Assembly: GCA_910575245.1 (NCBI GenBank)
Contig: CAJTEN010000006.1
Coordinates: 164,032-228,031 of the forward strand
Source of the DNA: Clostridia bacterium
Lineage (GTDB): Bacteria > Bacillota > Clostridia > Lachnospirales > Lachnospiraceae
Direction: 5' to 3'
DNA length: 64,000 nt
Numbering within the stretch: position 1 is the stretch's first letter; each line of letters starts with the position of its first letter. Made by a program: the position numbers and the translations under genes. Shown one piece after another: positions 18,099 through 28,214 of this stretch. The notes below the pieces were generated by a model that saw only the letters and a program-made list of their open reading frames with translations, was not told the DNA's origin and did not search any database.

Positions 18099-19027
18099 GA
18101 GATACCTCCAATAATAGTTGCATAATAAGGAAAAACTGAATCATATAGCTCGTATCCATGTATTGCATAGACTTTTGCTGCTCTTGTCAATGCGAAAAAG
18201 TCAATGAAAGCCTTATCATGACTCATAACATCTGAATCAAACGATATATGACCAATATTTTTTGCACCAAAAGTCAAATAACCTCTTTGTTCAGCAAGCT
18301 GAATAAAATATCCATTATCAGAAACTATATATAATGAATAATTTTCAGATTGTTTTATTTCATCAATTTTTTTAAAACATTTATTAATCAATTGTAACTG
18401 CTCTTTCTGAGATAATACTTTATTAAAACCTTTTTCAAACCTGCCTAGCGCATTGATAAATCTAATATGTACGGCTATATATGGATTTATAGGCAACGCA
18501 TGCTCTAATAACTCATTCAAATACTTAGATGGACAGAACAATTTATTAAATATAGCCCTCCACTGCCTCTCCCAATCGGAAATCCGTTTCCATTGCAGGT
18601 AATTATGCCCTGTATATAAATAGCAATGATATTGATTTACATTATCATCGAAATGTAACTTCTCACAACCCAAAAAACTATACTCAATTAGTCTTGTAGA
18701 CTTTATTCCGTAATCAATCTCCTTGCCACTTAGCGACCAATCAACTTCGTTTGGAAGTAAATATTTTTCCAACATAAATGGTTCGCTGAATTGTAGTTTA
18801 AAAACTCGCTTATTCATCGTCGCCAAATAATATAATCCAACAATTGCCTTAAATCTATCTACCAGTCCAGGATGATGCCACATAAAATATTTATCATCAA
18901 TAAACATAATTACAGCATGTTGCAACACACCAGTTTGCGGTTTTAAACGATAATAGCGCAATCTCAGCCAGGTATTTCTAAAGCTCGTAAGTAAATTAGA
19001 TTTCCATTTTATCACGATAACACTCAC
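18077..19027 (-). CDS. Fucosyltransferase-like glycosyltransferase (O-FucT/NodZ-type fold)
   Basis: 316 residues. The central block YIAVHIRFINALGRFEKGF resembles the GDP-fucose binding HxR region of alpha-1,2/1,6- and O-fucosyltransferases. The later IVSDNGYFIQLAEQRGY and DFFALTRAAKVYAIHG resemble the second and third conserved regions of that superfamily. There is no signal peptide. The start codon overlaps the stop of the 750-residue membrane protein (ATGA), so they are translationally coupled. Donor sugar is inferred from family resemblance only; other GT-B enzymes with an HxR motif remain possible. Confidence 0.6.
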   Translation of the reverse strand: MSVIVIKWKSNLLTSFRNTWLRLRYYRLKPQTGVLQHAVIMFIDDKYFMWHHPGLVDRFKAIVGLYYLATMNKRVFKLQFSEPFMLEKYLLPNEVDWSLSGKEIDYGIKSTRLIEYSFLGCEKLHFDDNVNQYHCYLYTGHNYLQWKRISDWERQWRAIFNKLFCPSKYLNELLEHALPINPYIAVHIRFINALGRFEKGFNKVLSQKEQLQLINKCFKKIDEIKQSENYSLYIVSDNGYFIQLAEQRGYLTFGAKNIGHISFDSDVMSHDKAFIDFFALTRAAKVYAIHGYELYDSVFPYYATIIGGISFKVENI

Positions 19028-21276
19028 TTCCCCTTTCCTATCGCAAGATTATATGGCTGATTCTTATCTTGCTCCAAATAGAAACACACAAAACTATCAT
19101 CTTCATAATATACATTCAAAACTTCAGGATATACTTGTGAAAAATCCTGGCACCATTTATATGCCTTTGATTCCAAAATCGTTCTGCCAGCAGAATAACA
19201 CGATTTTCCATCAAATTCTTCAAGATCCTTCTCGGCAGCTTCATAAGATATCTCCGAAGCTTTAATTTCTGATTCTAATTTTCCCTTCGCTGAAAGCCAG
19301 GCAGGTGCATCACTATAATAATATTGATAATAAACTATCGGTTTTTTCTCTACATATATAAAAACATATTCTGTCGGAATTGTATAATTTTCATCACAAT
19401 TTCTAACAAAATCATATATCTCTAAATGTTTCCCATATAAATCAAGCTGACATATCTCTTCTATCGGCGACACAACTGTATAACTATTCTTTGGAAATGT
19501 TTTGATAATCTGATTCGTTACCATCACTGCCGAATCATATCGTGATATTCTATAATATAAACAACTATGATATATATTGAATAGTTGCATTGATAGGTAT
19601 ATTCCTGCTGTAAAACTCAAAGATACAAAGTATAATATCCTCTCTTTTACTAAAAAGCTGCCAATAAAGAACAGAATATCTATAGGTACTATCATAACAG
19701 CCAAAACAATCATGTGCGCAGACGAACAGTATCGATCACCGGCAATTAATACTGGAAGTCCCAATTCGGGCGCATCATATGCCGCTGTCACAAGCATGGC
19801 TAAAAAGGAAGCCAGAATTAGCGCAAAATATTTATTAACATATTTTTTTATAGTGTTACACTTGCTCAACACTCCCAACAAACACAACCCGCCAGCTATT
19901 AGTGTTACTGCAAAAATGCGGCTACCTCTTTCGTTTCTATACATGCCTTGATAACCTTTTCTATAAACCTCCTTAACTACATACTCCATCTTAATAATAC
20001 CCCTTACAACTTTCTGTCCCAGATCAGGTAACCGATTTACAACTTCCCAATCCTCTGCTGTCAGATCAAGTGGATCCCCAACCTCGTCGTTCTCTGCGTC
20101 ATCTTGCTCCTTTATTTCTTCTTTATTATTTTCAGTTATACTACTTAATCCCCAATTTATGGAACCTTCCAAAGGAATTCCAGATAACACACCTCCAACC
20201 ATCGGCAAAAACGCAATAGTACATCCTAACGTTACTGACACCATTAATGGTATCCAATATCTGAATTTGACTATGGTTCTAATACGTAGAAGTAAAAAAG
20301 AAATACATAATATAAATGCCATAATCGTCGTATAAAAATGAATTTCAATAGATACAGCCAGAGATATCATAAAAAGGAAAAGATTTTCATCCCAATAACA
20401 TTTGGTACTTCTCCCTCTTACAATAATAGACTTACCTCTTTCTATAAACCGTACTAAAAATAAAGTACATATAAATTGTGTATATAAACCAAACTCCATT
20501 GGGAGCATTGTCTGTAAACGATACATACTGTACTCAAATCTGGGAAAATTAATAGTCAAATACAATCCCAGAACAAAAAAAGCCGAATAGCGCCAATAAA
20601 ATATCTCACGCAACATGCAATAAACCGAGAGAAATAAAATTATAATATGTATTCCCGGCAAAAAGAGCATCACACTATAAGTAGCAACGCCAAACAATGC
20701 AGAAAAGCAATAAATAAAACAGTGCATCGCTTCTGGATAAACGCCATACGAAAACACCTCTCCATTAGAGAGATCATTAACCCATAAATGGTGAAACGCA
20801 ACGTCTGATTGACCATAGCAATGCAAATGAAATACATTATATGAAAAATATATCAGTCCAAATAACAAAAAAACAAAAAGAAGAAGATACTCTCCTGTTC
20901 GCAGTGAAATCCATTCGCGAATCCTACGTAATATTTTTAATATATCTGTTCTGATTTTAACAAAGTGACCTACCCCTTCTTTTTCACTTTTTTGATGTAA
21001 AAAATGGAATATCCTAACGCTCCTATTATAAACAGCTATTAAAAAAACTCCATAGAACAGGCATGCAAACAACCAATCATATAAAATATCCAAAAGACCT
21101 AACAAAAGCACTCCTGCATTAATTATAAAAATTGGTACAGTCACGCAAAAACCAAAACAATATATCGCACTTCTTCTTTTTATATGATTCCAAAAAACAA
21201 CAAGCGGCCAAATAAATATTAAGAAAATATAAGCAAAAAAAACCTTTCCATATTCTAATGCCCAATATTGAATCAT
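19024..21276 (-). CDS. Large polytopic membrane protein, possible GT-C glycosyltransferase (paralogue 1)
   Basis: 750 residues with about 12-14 membrane helices. A conserved loop near residue 155 reads GQSDVAFHHLWVNDL then GVYPEAMHCFIYCFSALFG. It resembles the acidic first-loop motif of GT-C enzymes, which use polyprenyl-linked sugars. The C-terminal ~130 residues are a soluble domain with SPIEEICQLDLYG and VLNVYYEDDSFVCFYLEQD. The same architecture is found in the 841-residue protein at 29989-32472. No experimentally characterised family is recognised; the GT-C idea is an inference. The gene is coupled to the fucosyltransferase-like gene downstream. Confidence 0.6.
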   Translation of the reverse strand: MIQYWALEYGKVFFAYIFLIFIWPLVVFWNHIKRRSAIYCFGFCVTVPIFIINAGVLLLGLLDILYDWLFACLFYGVFLIAVYNRSVRIFHFLHQKSEKEGVGHFVKIRTDILKILRRIREWISLRTGEYLLLFVFLLFGLIYFSYNVFHLHCYGQSDVAFHHLWVNDLSNGEVFSYGVYPEAMHCFIYCFSALFGVATYSVMLFLPGIHIIILFLSVYCMLREIFYWRYSAFFVLGLYLTINFPRFEYSMYRLQTMLPMEFGLYTQFICTLFLVRFIERGKSIIVRGRSTKCYWDENLFLFMISLAVSIEIHFYTTIMAFILCISFLLLRIRTIVKFRYWIPLMVSVTLGCTIAFLPMVGGVLSGIPLEGSINWGLSSITENNKEEIKEQDDAENDEVGDPLDLTAEDWEVVNRLPDLGQKVVRGIIKMEYVVKEVYRKGYQGMYRNERGSRIFAVTLIAGGLCLLGVLSKCNTIKKYVNKYFALILASFLAMLVTAAYDAPELGLPVLIAGDRYCSSAHMIVLAVMIVPIDILFFIGSFLVKERILYFVSLSFTAGIYLSMQLFNIYHSCLYYRISRYDSAVMVTNQIIKTFPKNSYTVVSPIEEICQLDLYGKHLEIYDFVRNCDENYTIPTEYVFIYVEKKPIVYYQYYYSDAPAWLSAKGKLESEIKASEISYEAAEKDLEEFDGKSCYSAGRTILESKAYKWCQDFSQVYPEVLNVYYEDDSFVCFYLEQDKNQPYNLAIGKGK

Positions 21277-21329
21277 AAATCTAATCCTCTACATTCCCAA
21301 GCAAAAACACAATCCTTTTTCAATGTTTC

Positions 21330-22418
21330 TTAAAAAATTACGCTATAGCCAAAATATTCCTTCCACTTTTCCAAATATATTTGAAGAATTAAATTACCAT
21401 CAAATCTATAATAATATTTTTCTTCAACATCAGGATAATAGTCAAGCGCAGAAGCGATAATTGAAATACATTGAGAGAAATCATATTCTGGGTAAAGCAA
21501 ATAGTCTGACAATTTATCTGTCAAAATTTCATTAGGTCCATAAGCACAATCAGAAGCTACCACAGGCGTTCCACATAATAGCGCTTCCACTAAATTCATG
21601 GCAAATCCTTCGTACTTTGAACATGAAAGCAAAAGTGATGCGTTTGTGAGCCACCATTCGGGTCTTTTTCTGAACCCAATCAAAAACACATGATTCGCCA
21701 AATTGTACTCGTTTATTCTTTTTTTTAAACTATTTTCAAGAGATCCCTTTCCAAGAAATACTAAATCATATTTTTTATAAAATCCTCCCATATAATATAA
21801 TTCAAGAGCCAACATAGGATTTTTTTGCTTCTCAAGTCTTCCCATAAATAGAATATATGGACGTGGAGGAAGTGTTTCACGCTTATCCTCGTCTTCTATG
21901 CTGTTTAGGATACATGGATTATATATTGTTACAATATTTTTCGCATCAATATTATACTCTTTATTTAATTCATCCTTTAACCCATTTGATACTGTAACTA
22001 CATGTTTCCCACCTAAAAACCTCTTTAACTTTAAATAATAAATAAACGAATTATCATTATCTTTCAGATGCTGGGTTACATGCATAACATATAAGGTTTT
22101 GTTTCTGACTTTTGATAAAGATGCCAGATACTGAGCCGAATAAAGATGTGCCGTTATTAATACATACTCTTTTCCTGAAATAAAAGCATTAACTTTTGGT
22201 ATCTGCTTAATAATACTTAATCTCGTAAGAAATGGATCCTTAAGACCCAATGACAATATATGTATATAAGAAGGTATTTCATAATCTGCTTTCTTATCAT
22301 AAATTATAACAAAATCACTTTCAATCTTTTGTGCATAAAGACATTTCGCAAGATTTAAACAAACTTTTTCAGCACCGCCACCTGAAAATGAATTTAAAAA
22401 AAACAAAGCCCTTACCAT
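21330..22418 (-). CDS. Family 4 glycosyltransferase (tandem copy B)
   Basis: 362 residues. The start ALFFLNSFSGGGAEKVCLNL is the glycine loop of the family. The C-terminal half has ILFMGRLEKQKNPMLALELY and the donor motif CSKYEGFAMNLVEALLCGTP. It is closely related along its whole length to the next gene upstream (22428-23522), so the two arose by tandem duplication. It probably adds a sugar to a lipid-linked repeat unit. Specificity is unknown. Confidence 0.92.
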   Translation of the reverse strand: MVRALFFLNSFSGGGAEKVCLNLAKCLYAQKIESDFVIIYDKKADYEIPSYIHILSLGLKDPFLTRLSIIKQIPKVNAFISGKEYVLITAHLYSAQYLASLSKVRNKTLYVMHVTQHLKDNDNSFIYYLKLKRFLGGKHVVTVSNGLKDELNKEYNIDAKNIVTIYNPCILNSIEDEDKRETLPPRPYILFMGRLEKQKNPMLALELYYMGGFYKKYDLVFLGKGSLENSLKKRINEYNLANHVFLIGFRKRPEWWLTNASLLLSCSKYEGFAMNLVEALLCGTPVVASDCAYGPNEILTDKLSDYLLYPEYDFSQCISIIASALDYYPDVEEKYYYRFDGNLILQIYLEKWKEYFGYSVIF

Positions 22419-22427
22419 AAATTCACC

Positions 22428-23522
22428 TCATTCAACAAAATCTTTTCCATTCTGTACAAAACATTCTCGCCACACTTTTAAATAAGTTTTAGTAATTAAT
22501 TCAGAGTCAAATTTCTCATAATACTTCTCTGTAATTTCGGGATAAGATTTTAGCGCAGAAGAAATAGTCAAAATACTCTTTTCAAATTCTTTTTCAGGAT
22601 AAATAAGATAATTCGCTAATTCATCTATCAAAATCTCACTTGGTCCGTATGGACAGTCCGCTGCTACAACCGGAGTTCCACAAAGCAGTGCCTCTATCAT
22701 GTTCATTGGAAGACCTTCCTGGTTTGAACATGATAGCAATAAGGAAGCCTTCAAAAGCCATGGACGCGGATTCTTCTGAAATCCTACCAAAAAAACATAT
22801 TTTGACAACTCATATTTCTCTATCTGTCTTTTTAAGTCACTCTTAATGGGTCCCTGTCCCAAATAAACAAGATCATAATTAAGATAAAATCTACCCTGAT
22901 AATACAATTCCAATGCTAATAGTGGATTTTTTTGTTCCACCAGTCTTCCCATAACGAGAATATATGGCCTTTTGTTCAAGGATTTTGAATTATTTTCCTT
23001 ATTCGAAGGCTCAACCGTACAAGGATTATATATCGTTACCAAGTTCTTAATACTAATACCGTATTCTTCCTTCAATTCCTTTTCAATTCCTCTGGAAACT
23101 GTTACTATTTTCCTAGCTTTAAAAAACAATTTCATACTGACCCTACCCAGCCATGAACTTTTTTCGTCAATACGATGACTACTTTTATGCATAACATAAA
23201 GGCACCTTTTTCTAACAGATGTCAGTGCAGCTAAAAATTGTGATGGCTGTACATGTGCCGTTATCAACACATATTCACTATTTGAAAGAAATGCATTTAC
23301 TCTGGGTATTTCTTTTATGATCTTAAGACACGCCAAGGGCTTATCCTCAATACCAAGAGGAAAAACGTGCACATAACTCGGAATATCATAATCTGAGTTT
23401 TTATTATAAACTGTAACAAAATCGCTCTCAATGTGCATCTTATAAAGCTGACTTGCAAGATTTAAGCAAACTCTTTCGGCGCCTCCACCAGCAAATGAAT
23501 TCAAAAAAAACAGTGCTTTCAT
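22428..23522 (-). CDS. Family 4 glycosyltransferase (tandem copy A)
   Basis: 364 residues, paralogue of the gene immediately downstream with a nine-base gap. It has ALFFLNSFAGGGAERVCLNL, ILVMGRLVEQKNPLLALELY and CSNQEGLPMNMIEALLCGTP. The differing residue after the first E of the donor motif (EGLPMN versus EGFAMN), and differences in the acceptor-side half, suggest the copies have diverged in specificity. It is co-transcribed with the GT2 gene at 23564-24667. Confidence 0.92.
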   Translation of the reverse strand: MKALFFLNSFAGGGAERVCLNLASQLYKMHIESDFVTVYNKNSDYDIPSYVHVFPLGIEDKPLACLKIIKEIPRVNAFLSNSEYVLITAHVQPSQFLAALTSVRKRCLYVMHKSSHRIDEKSSWLGRVSMKLFFKARKIVTVSRGIEKELKEEYGISIKNLVTIYNPCTVEPSNKENNSKSLNKRPYILVMGRLVEQKNPLLALELYYQGRFYLNYDLVYLGQGPIKSDLKRQIEKYELSKYVFLVGFQKNPRPWLLKASLLLSCSNQEGLPMNMIEALLCGTPVVAADCPYGPSEILIDELANYLIYPEKEFEKSILTISSALKSYPEITEKYYEKFDSELITKTYLKVWRECFVQNGKDFVE

Positions 23523-23563
23523 TCACTTCCCCTCCGTATCCGCCTTATATTCAAATTTTGTTC

Positions 23564-24667
23564 TCACATAAATTTATTTTCACACTTGAACATGTGTAAC
23601 ACACGCCTTTTATACTGTGAACATATAAGCCAGAAATTTTTTTTACATTTTCTACCCAGCATTATTAGCCAAAAATAATGCGCATTCAAAAGTATGGCAT
23701 ATATGCGCAAAAAAAATGGCAGTTCCTCACTAATACATACAGGAAAATCACCGGCAACCCGCGTCTTATTCTTCAAAAAAACATTCGACTCATATATAGC
23801 ATGATCAAACATAATTTCTTGATTCACTGCTTCCATTATCCAACATATTTCTTTGGCATTTATTTGATGTTCAAATAAGTCCTCTTCTTTTTCCACTAAA
23901 AATTTTCGAACATAGGACGCTGCTGTTTTATAGTTTTCAAATAGATCTGCATGATATTTCTTTCGAATCGAAGTATCACTTAATCGATTGTAATAATAAA
24001 GTGCTTCTTCTGAAAAATAAATTCTATTAGCAAAATACATGCATTCCCATGAACATACACTATCCTCTGCGCAAAATAGAGAAAAATCTCTACAATAATG
24101 TTCCAAAATCAATTTCTTTTCTATTATTTTATTACATAATGAACCCATATCCACTCCAGATTGATAAGTAAATTTCCCAAGTCTACAGATCAACTTCGGA
24201 TAAACTACCCTTTCTAATCTTTCCTTATTGTATAAACCTTCCTGAATTCCAAAATTTTTTTTAACGCACTTTCCCTTTGCTCTCACTTCCAAATAGCAAA
24301 ATGCAAAAATATCAGGCGGATTTTCTATATTTAATTCTTTTAGCGCCCTTTTTAAAAGGTTCTTTGCTACCCAGTCATCTCCATCAACAAAATATATATA
24401 CTTTCCTCTTGCACATAGTAACCCTTTGTAGCGCGCCCTTGCAGTGCCTTTATTTTCCTGATGTATAACTTTTATCCTCTTGTCCTTACAAGCAAATTCG
24501 TCGCAAATTTGGATTGAACCATCTGTAGAACCGTCATCAACCAAAATCAGTTCAAAATCTTTACAAGACTGACGTAGTATGCTGTAAATACACTTCTCCA
24601 GATTATGTTCGTTATTATAAACTGGTAAAATAATTGAAAAAAATGGAACCTTCTCTATCACTTTCAT
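23564..24667 (-). CDS. Family 2 glycosyltransferase
   Basis: 367 residues. The GT-A core is FFSIILPVYNNEHNLEKCIYS, ELILVDDGSTDGS, and the DxD motif in YFVDGDDWV. The last ~110 residues are basic and aromatic, with LFLRIYAILLNAHYFWLIML, and could bind the membrane. This is the first minus-strand gene after a divergent promoter region at 24668-24963, so it likely heads the transcript that runs down to the fucosyltransferase and MBOAT genes. Donor and acceptor unknown. Confidence 0.92.
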   Translation of the reverse strand: MKVIEKVPFFSIILPVYNNEHNLEKCIYSILRQSCKDFELILVDDGSTDGSIQICDEFACKDKRIKVIHQENKGTARARYKGLLCARGKYIYFVDGDDWVAKNLLKRALKELNIENPPDIFAFCYLEVRAKGKCVKKNFGIQEGLYNKERLERVVYPKLICRLGKFTYQSGVDMGSLCNKIIEKKLILEHYCRDFSLFCAEDSVCSWECMYFANRIYFSEEALYYYNRLSDTSIRKKYHADLFENYKTAASYVRKFLVEKEEDLFEHQINAKEICWIMEAVNQEIMFDHAIYESNVFLKNKTRVAGDFPVCISEELPFFLRIYAILLNAHYFWLIMLGRKCKKNFWLICSQYKRRVLHMFKCENKFM

Positions 24668-24963
24668 AAAATAAATATTATCCTTTATTAATCTGTACTA
24701 TTATGTAAATTTCCTGATACATACCATACTCCATCCCTATGATAAGTATACCAAAGGAAATTAACTCTGCCAATAAAAAGGCGGCTGATAAATACCTTGT
24801 AAAATTTAGAATATATATTATAATGGTGCTATGCACAGATGTGTTGTAAATTGCTATTTATACAATTATAACCAAGCAATGTGAAATATCAGTCTAATTA
24901 TAGACTAAAACCATTATAATTTAAAGCAAATATTTTCAAGTGATGAATAATGTGGAGATAAAT
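24668..24963. promoter_or_regulatory. Divergent intergenic region
   Basis: About 295 AT-rich bases between the GT2 gene (minus) and the pyruvyl transferase (plus). It should contain promoters in both directions. I see no stable hairpin or conserved riboswitch-like structure. A TATAAT-like hexamer is visible near 24820 on the plus strand. Confidence 0.4.
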
Positions 24964-26094
24964 ATGATCGGACTTTTAACATTTTACTGGGCTGATGATT
25001 ACGGTGCCCTTCTTCAGGCTTATGCTCTCAAATACTCTTTAGAAAAAATCGGTCATGGAAAAGTAGAAGTTATTCCTTATGCACCAGTTAAATTTACTGG
25101 AAGATACAGATTATTTCCAATTCTATCTACATTAAAAAAAGGAGAGGAAATTAAATATTCCTTTAATCGCTCTAAGTTTCATACAAATATGTATTATTTA
25201 CCTATTTTTATAAAGAGAAAAATAAATATGCATATTTTTCGTTATCATTATCTAAGTAAAAAACTTCCGATCAGAAAGAGTAGTAAACTTTCTGTAAAAA
25301 AATATAAATCCGTATTTATTGGAAGTGATCAAATATGGAATCCAGATATCACTATAGATTTAGATTCTGCCTATATTGGAAATATTAAAAACAAAGGAAC
25401 CTGTAAATTAATAGCGTATGCTGCAAGTTTTGGTGGCAATAATTTACCGGAAGCATACCGAAAAGAATTTGCAAATGCTATAAAACATAATTTTTTTACT
25501 ATATCGCTTCGTGAAAAAAGCGCAATCCCCTTTGTTGAAAATCTGCTCAATAGACATATAATAGATGTACTGGATCCAACATTATTACTTGAAAAACATG
25601 AATGGGTTAAAATAAGCAAGAAACCTTCCAGAAAAAAATACATCCTCTATATTCGTACCGAAAAAAATGAAAAAATGTTGCAATGCCTATATGCTCTTTC
25701 ACAAAAGACTGGAAAAATAATTGTTCAACTAGCACCTCTTGGGCATAATGATAAATATGGAGTAATAGAAAATTATGCTACTGTCAGTCCTACTGAATAC
25801 ATAGGTTTTTTTGATAATGCAGATTATATTATTACTAATTCTTTTCATGGTGTTGTATTTTCTATCATTTTCGAAAAACAATTTTGGGCTTTCAGTCATA
25901 GTTCCAGAAATGCTCGATTAGAATGTCTTTTACAAAAGCTAAATTTGGGATCAAGACTGATATCACCAGACGAAAATAGAGAACTTACTGAAATCGATGC
26001 GAAAATAGATTGGACATTTGTAAGGTCAGCCCTCGAAAAGGAGAAAGAGACATCCTTCAAATTTATTACGGACGCTCTACAATTTGATATTTAA
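24964..26094 (+). CDS. Polysaccharide pyruvyl transferase family protein
   Basis: About 376 residues. It has the family blocks GLLTFYWADDYGALLQAYAL at the N terminus, FIGSDQIWNPDI in the middle, and a C-terminal ITNSFHGVVFSIIF with the conserved SFHG. Members transfer pyruvate from phosphoenolpyruvate to sugars of surface polymers as ketals. An upstream in-frame ATG (24940) lacks a ribosome site; the ATG at 24964 has GGAG six bases upstream. It forms a plus-strand pair with the next GT2 and faces the F420-dehydrogenase-beta-like gene that often accompanies this family. Confidence 0.88.
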   Translation: MIGLLTFYWADDYGALLQAYALKYSLEKIGHGKVEVIPYAPVKFTGRYRLFPILSTLKKGEEIKYSFNRSKFHTNMYYLPIFIKRKINMHIFRYHYLSKKLPIRKSSKLSVKKYKSVFIGSDQIWNPDITIDLDSAYIGNIKNKGTCKLIAYAASFGGNNLPEAYRKEFANAIKHNFFTISLREKSAIPFVENLLNRHIIDVLDPTLLLEKHEWVKISKKPSRKKYILYIRTEKNEKMLQCLYALSQKTGKIIVQLAPLGHNDKYGVIENYATVSPTEYIGFFDNADYIITNSFHGVVFSIIFEKQFWAFSHSSRNARLECLLQKLNLGSRLISPDENRELTEIDAKIDWTFVRSALEKEKETSFKFITDALQFDI

Positions 26095-26125
26095 GCAATC
26101 CTCAAAACGTAAAGGGGCTTTATTT

Positions 26126-27094
26126 ATGAATGATTTAATATCCATTATTGTTCCTATATATAATGCAGAACCGACTATATCCAGTTGCATAAAATCTGTT
26201 TTATGCCAAACCTATACTAATTTTGAATTAATCCTTTTAGATGATGGTTCACAGGATAACAGTAAAAGTATTTGTGAAAAAATGGGCTATACGGATAATA
26301 GAATTTTTTTCTATTCTCAAGATCATAAAGGTGTGTCCTCTGCAAGAAATTTAGCCTTAAGATTATCCAAAGGGATATATATTTTTTTCTTAGACAGTGA
26401 CGATATTATTCATCCGCATTTATTGGAATTATTGCATTCTCTTCTTAAAGAAACCTCGTCAGATTTAGCTACTGAAAATTACTTTTATTTTAAAACCGAA
26501 CATTTCTCAGATTACGCAGATAGAGAATTAGTATATAACGAAAAAGATTATTTATGTCTTCCCAGTCAAGTGGCTATAGATATGTTTATGCTAGGACAAA
26601 CTAATACTTTATATGGAATTGGCGGCATTATGCTACGTCGATCTATAATACAATCCCTTCTTTTTGATGAAACACTTTCAAAAGGAGAAGATACTAAATT
26701 TATATATCAGCTGCTTTTGCAAAAAATAAACATTATTATTTTGCAGAAAAAATGGTATTATTATAGAATCCATAAGAAAAAGGCAATGCAACTAGAATCA
26801 TGTCAAAGTATATATAATTGCGAAAGCTATATACGTGATAATGAATTAAATAGCGACAGACTATCAAATGCTTTATTAAAAGAAAATTATATATTAAAAC
26901 TTATGTGTGAATGGTTTATATTAGCTAAAAAAGAGAAAAAACATGATTTATGCCGATATTTAAAACAAATAGCACTAGCGGAAAAAAATTTAGAGATATA
27001 TCCACTCTCTAACCTAAAAATACGGATAAAAATTTTCATAATATTTCATTGTTTTCCGTTATATGAAATATTCCGTTTTTTTTATGCCATATAA
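26126..27094 (+). CDS. Family 2 glycosyltransferase
   Basis: About 322 residues. It starts MNDLISIIVPIYNAEPTI, followed by ELILLDDGSQDNS and the metal-binding FLDSDDIIHP. The start at 26126 follows AAAGGGG by eight bases; an earlier in-frame codon at 26084 would overlap the previous gene and has no ribosome site. The gene follows the pyruvyl transferase by 31 bases and is probably in the same transcript. The DNA is very AT-rich. Donor and acceptor are unknown. Confidence 0.92.
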   Translation: MNDLISIIVPIYNAEPTISSCIKSVLCQTYTNFELILLDDGSQDNSKSICEKMGYTDNRIFFYSQDHKGVSSARNLALRLSKGIYIFFLDSDDIIHPHLLELLHSLLKETSSDLATENYFYFKTEHFSDYADRELVYNEKDYLCLPSQVAIDMFMLGQTNTLYGIGGIMLRRSIIQSLLFDETLSKGEDTKFIYQLLLQKINIIILQKKWYYYRIHKKKAMQLESCQSIYNCESYIRDNELNSDRLSNALLKENYILKLMCEWFILAKKEKKHDLCRYLKQIALAEKNLEIYPLSNLKIRIKIFIIFHCFPLYEIFRFFYAI

Positions 27095-27115
27095 TATAAA
27101 GAATATACATAACAA

Positions 27116-28201
27116 TCAGTTAAATTTTTCTAGCCACTTTATAAATAACGAAAAAGGTAAAACCCTGTACATAACCATTAATTCAAAACGCTTTTTTCCA
27201 ATAGCAGTCGGCTCAATTAAACGTGGTTGTAAAAGTTCATCTTTACTACATTGAAAAAATATCGTTTTCTCTTTAATCATATCCCATACTTTCTTTGCCA
27301 TGTCAGTATGTGTTATCATCATGGATATTCCCATACCATCATTCAAATCTGGTCTTACTTTCTCAATTCCCCAAAAATCCCCAATCGTAAAATCACTGCT
27401 CCTTTTCACCGTACAAAATTTACATTTAAAACAAGAACGCCTCACAGAATTTCCTTTAAAAAACATTTTACAATACACATCACTATATAAAGACTTAGCA
27501 TATTCCTTACCATCTATCCTATAAGAACACATATGTCCATTGTCTTGGTTTCTTTTATCTCTAAAGGAAAAATCTGATAATTTTCCTTGATGCACATGTT
27601 CTAAATGCTCAACATAATTCTTCCAAATTCCAGGAGACGGCACCCCATAGCAAACTAGATCAGTAATTATAAGTTTATCATAATCATATTTTAAAAAAAG
27701 TCTTAAAGCATATGCTTGGCATGGCGTGCCACAAAATAACACCCATCGTCCTTTCATTAGATGATGCTCTATATTACAATATATACCCACCATATTACTT
27801 TGAACATACTTCGTTTTCTTAATTCTCTGTAATTGTTCTAAGGTCTTGATTCCTTGATGCAAAACATACATATGCTCATCATACCCAGCGCCATAAACAA
27901 TGCCCTGCCGCGAAAGAACAAATTCTGCTAATATCGGAAAAACCCCCCCTGATGACCCAGATAACCTTGTTGTCTCGTCTTTAGCCTTTACTCCAAAATA
28001 TTCATTTTGATCGTCTAAAATACTCTCCTTTTTTGTCGGGCAAACCTGTTTGCATCTACCACAATCTATGCATTTTGCCTTGTCCACATGGGGATATAGA
28101 AATCCCTCTTTATCCGAAATCATACGGATTGCTCGTACTCGACATACATCTACACAAGCACCACACCCACAACATTCTTCTTTTCTAAAATATAGTTTCA
28201 T
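27116..28201 (-). CDS. Ferredoxin / coenzyme F420 hydrogenase-dehydrogenase beta-like protein
   Basis: 361 residues. Two [4Fe-4S] motifs lie at the N terminus (CCGCGACVDVCRVRAI and CIDCGRCKQVCP), followed by FrhB-type N- and C-domains (SGSSGGVFPILAEFVLS, GTPCQAYALRLFL, FTIGDFWG). The family transfers electrons, usually with FAD. In polysaccharide islands it is frequently found beside pyruvyl transferases, as here. A role in glycan modification is plausible but not established, and F420 itself is not expected in this lineage. The gene is convergent with the GT2 at 27094 and follows the ABC transporter by 13 bases. Confidence 0.85.
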   Translation of the reverse strand: MKLYFRKEECCGCGACVDVCRVRAIRMISDKEGFLYPHVDKAKCIDCGRCKQVCPTKKESILDDQNEYFGVKAKDETTRLSGSSGGVFPILAEFVLSRQGIVYGAGYDEHMYVLHQGIKTLEQLQRIKKTKYVQSNMVGIYCNIEHHLMKGRWVLFCGTPCQAYALRLFLKYDYDKLIITDLVCYGVPSPGIWKNYVEHLEHVHQGKLSDFSFRDKRNQDNGHMCSYRIDGKEYAKSLYSDVYCKMFFKGNSVRRSCFKCKFCTVKRSSDFTIGDFWGIEKVRPDLNDGMGISMMITHTDMAKKVWDMIKEKTIFFQCSKDELLQPRLIEPTAIGKKRFELMVMYRVLPFSLFIKWLEKFN

Positions 28202-28214
28202 TCTTTTTTTAATC

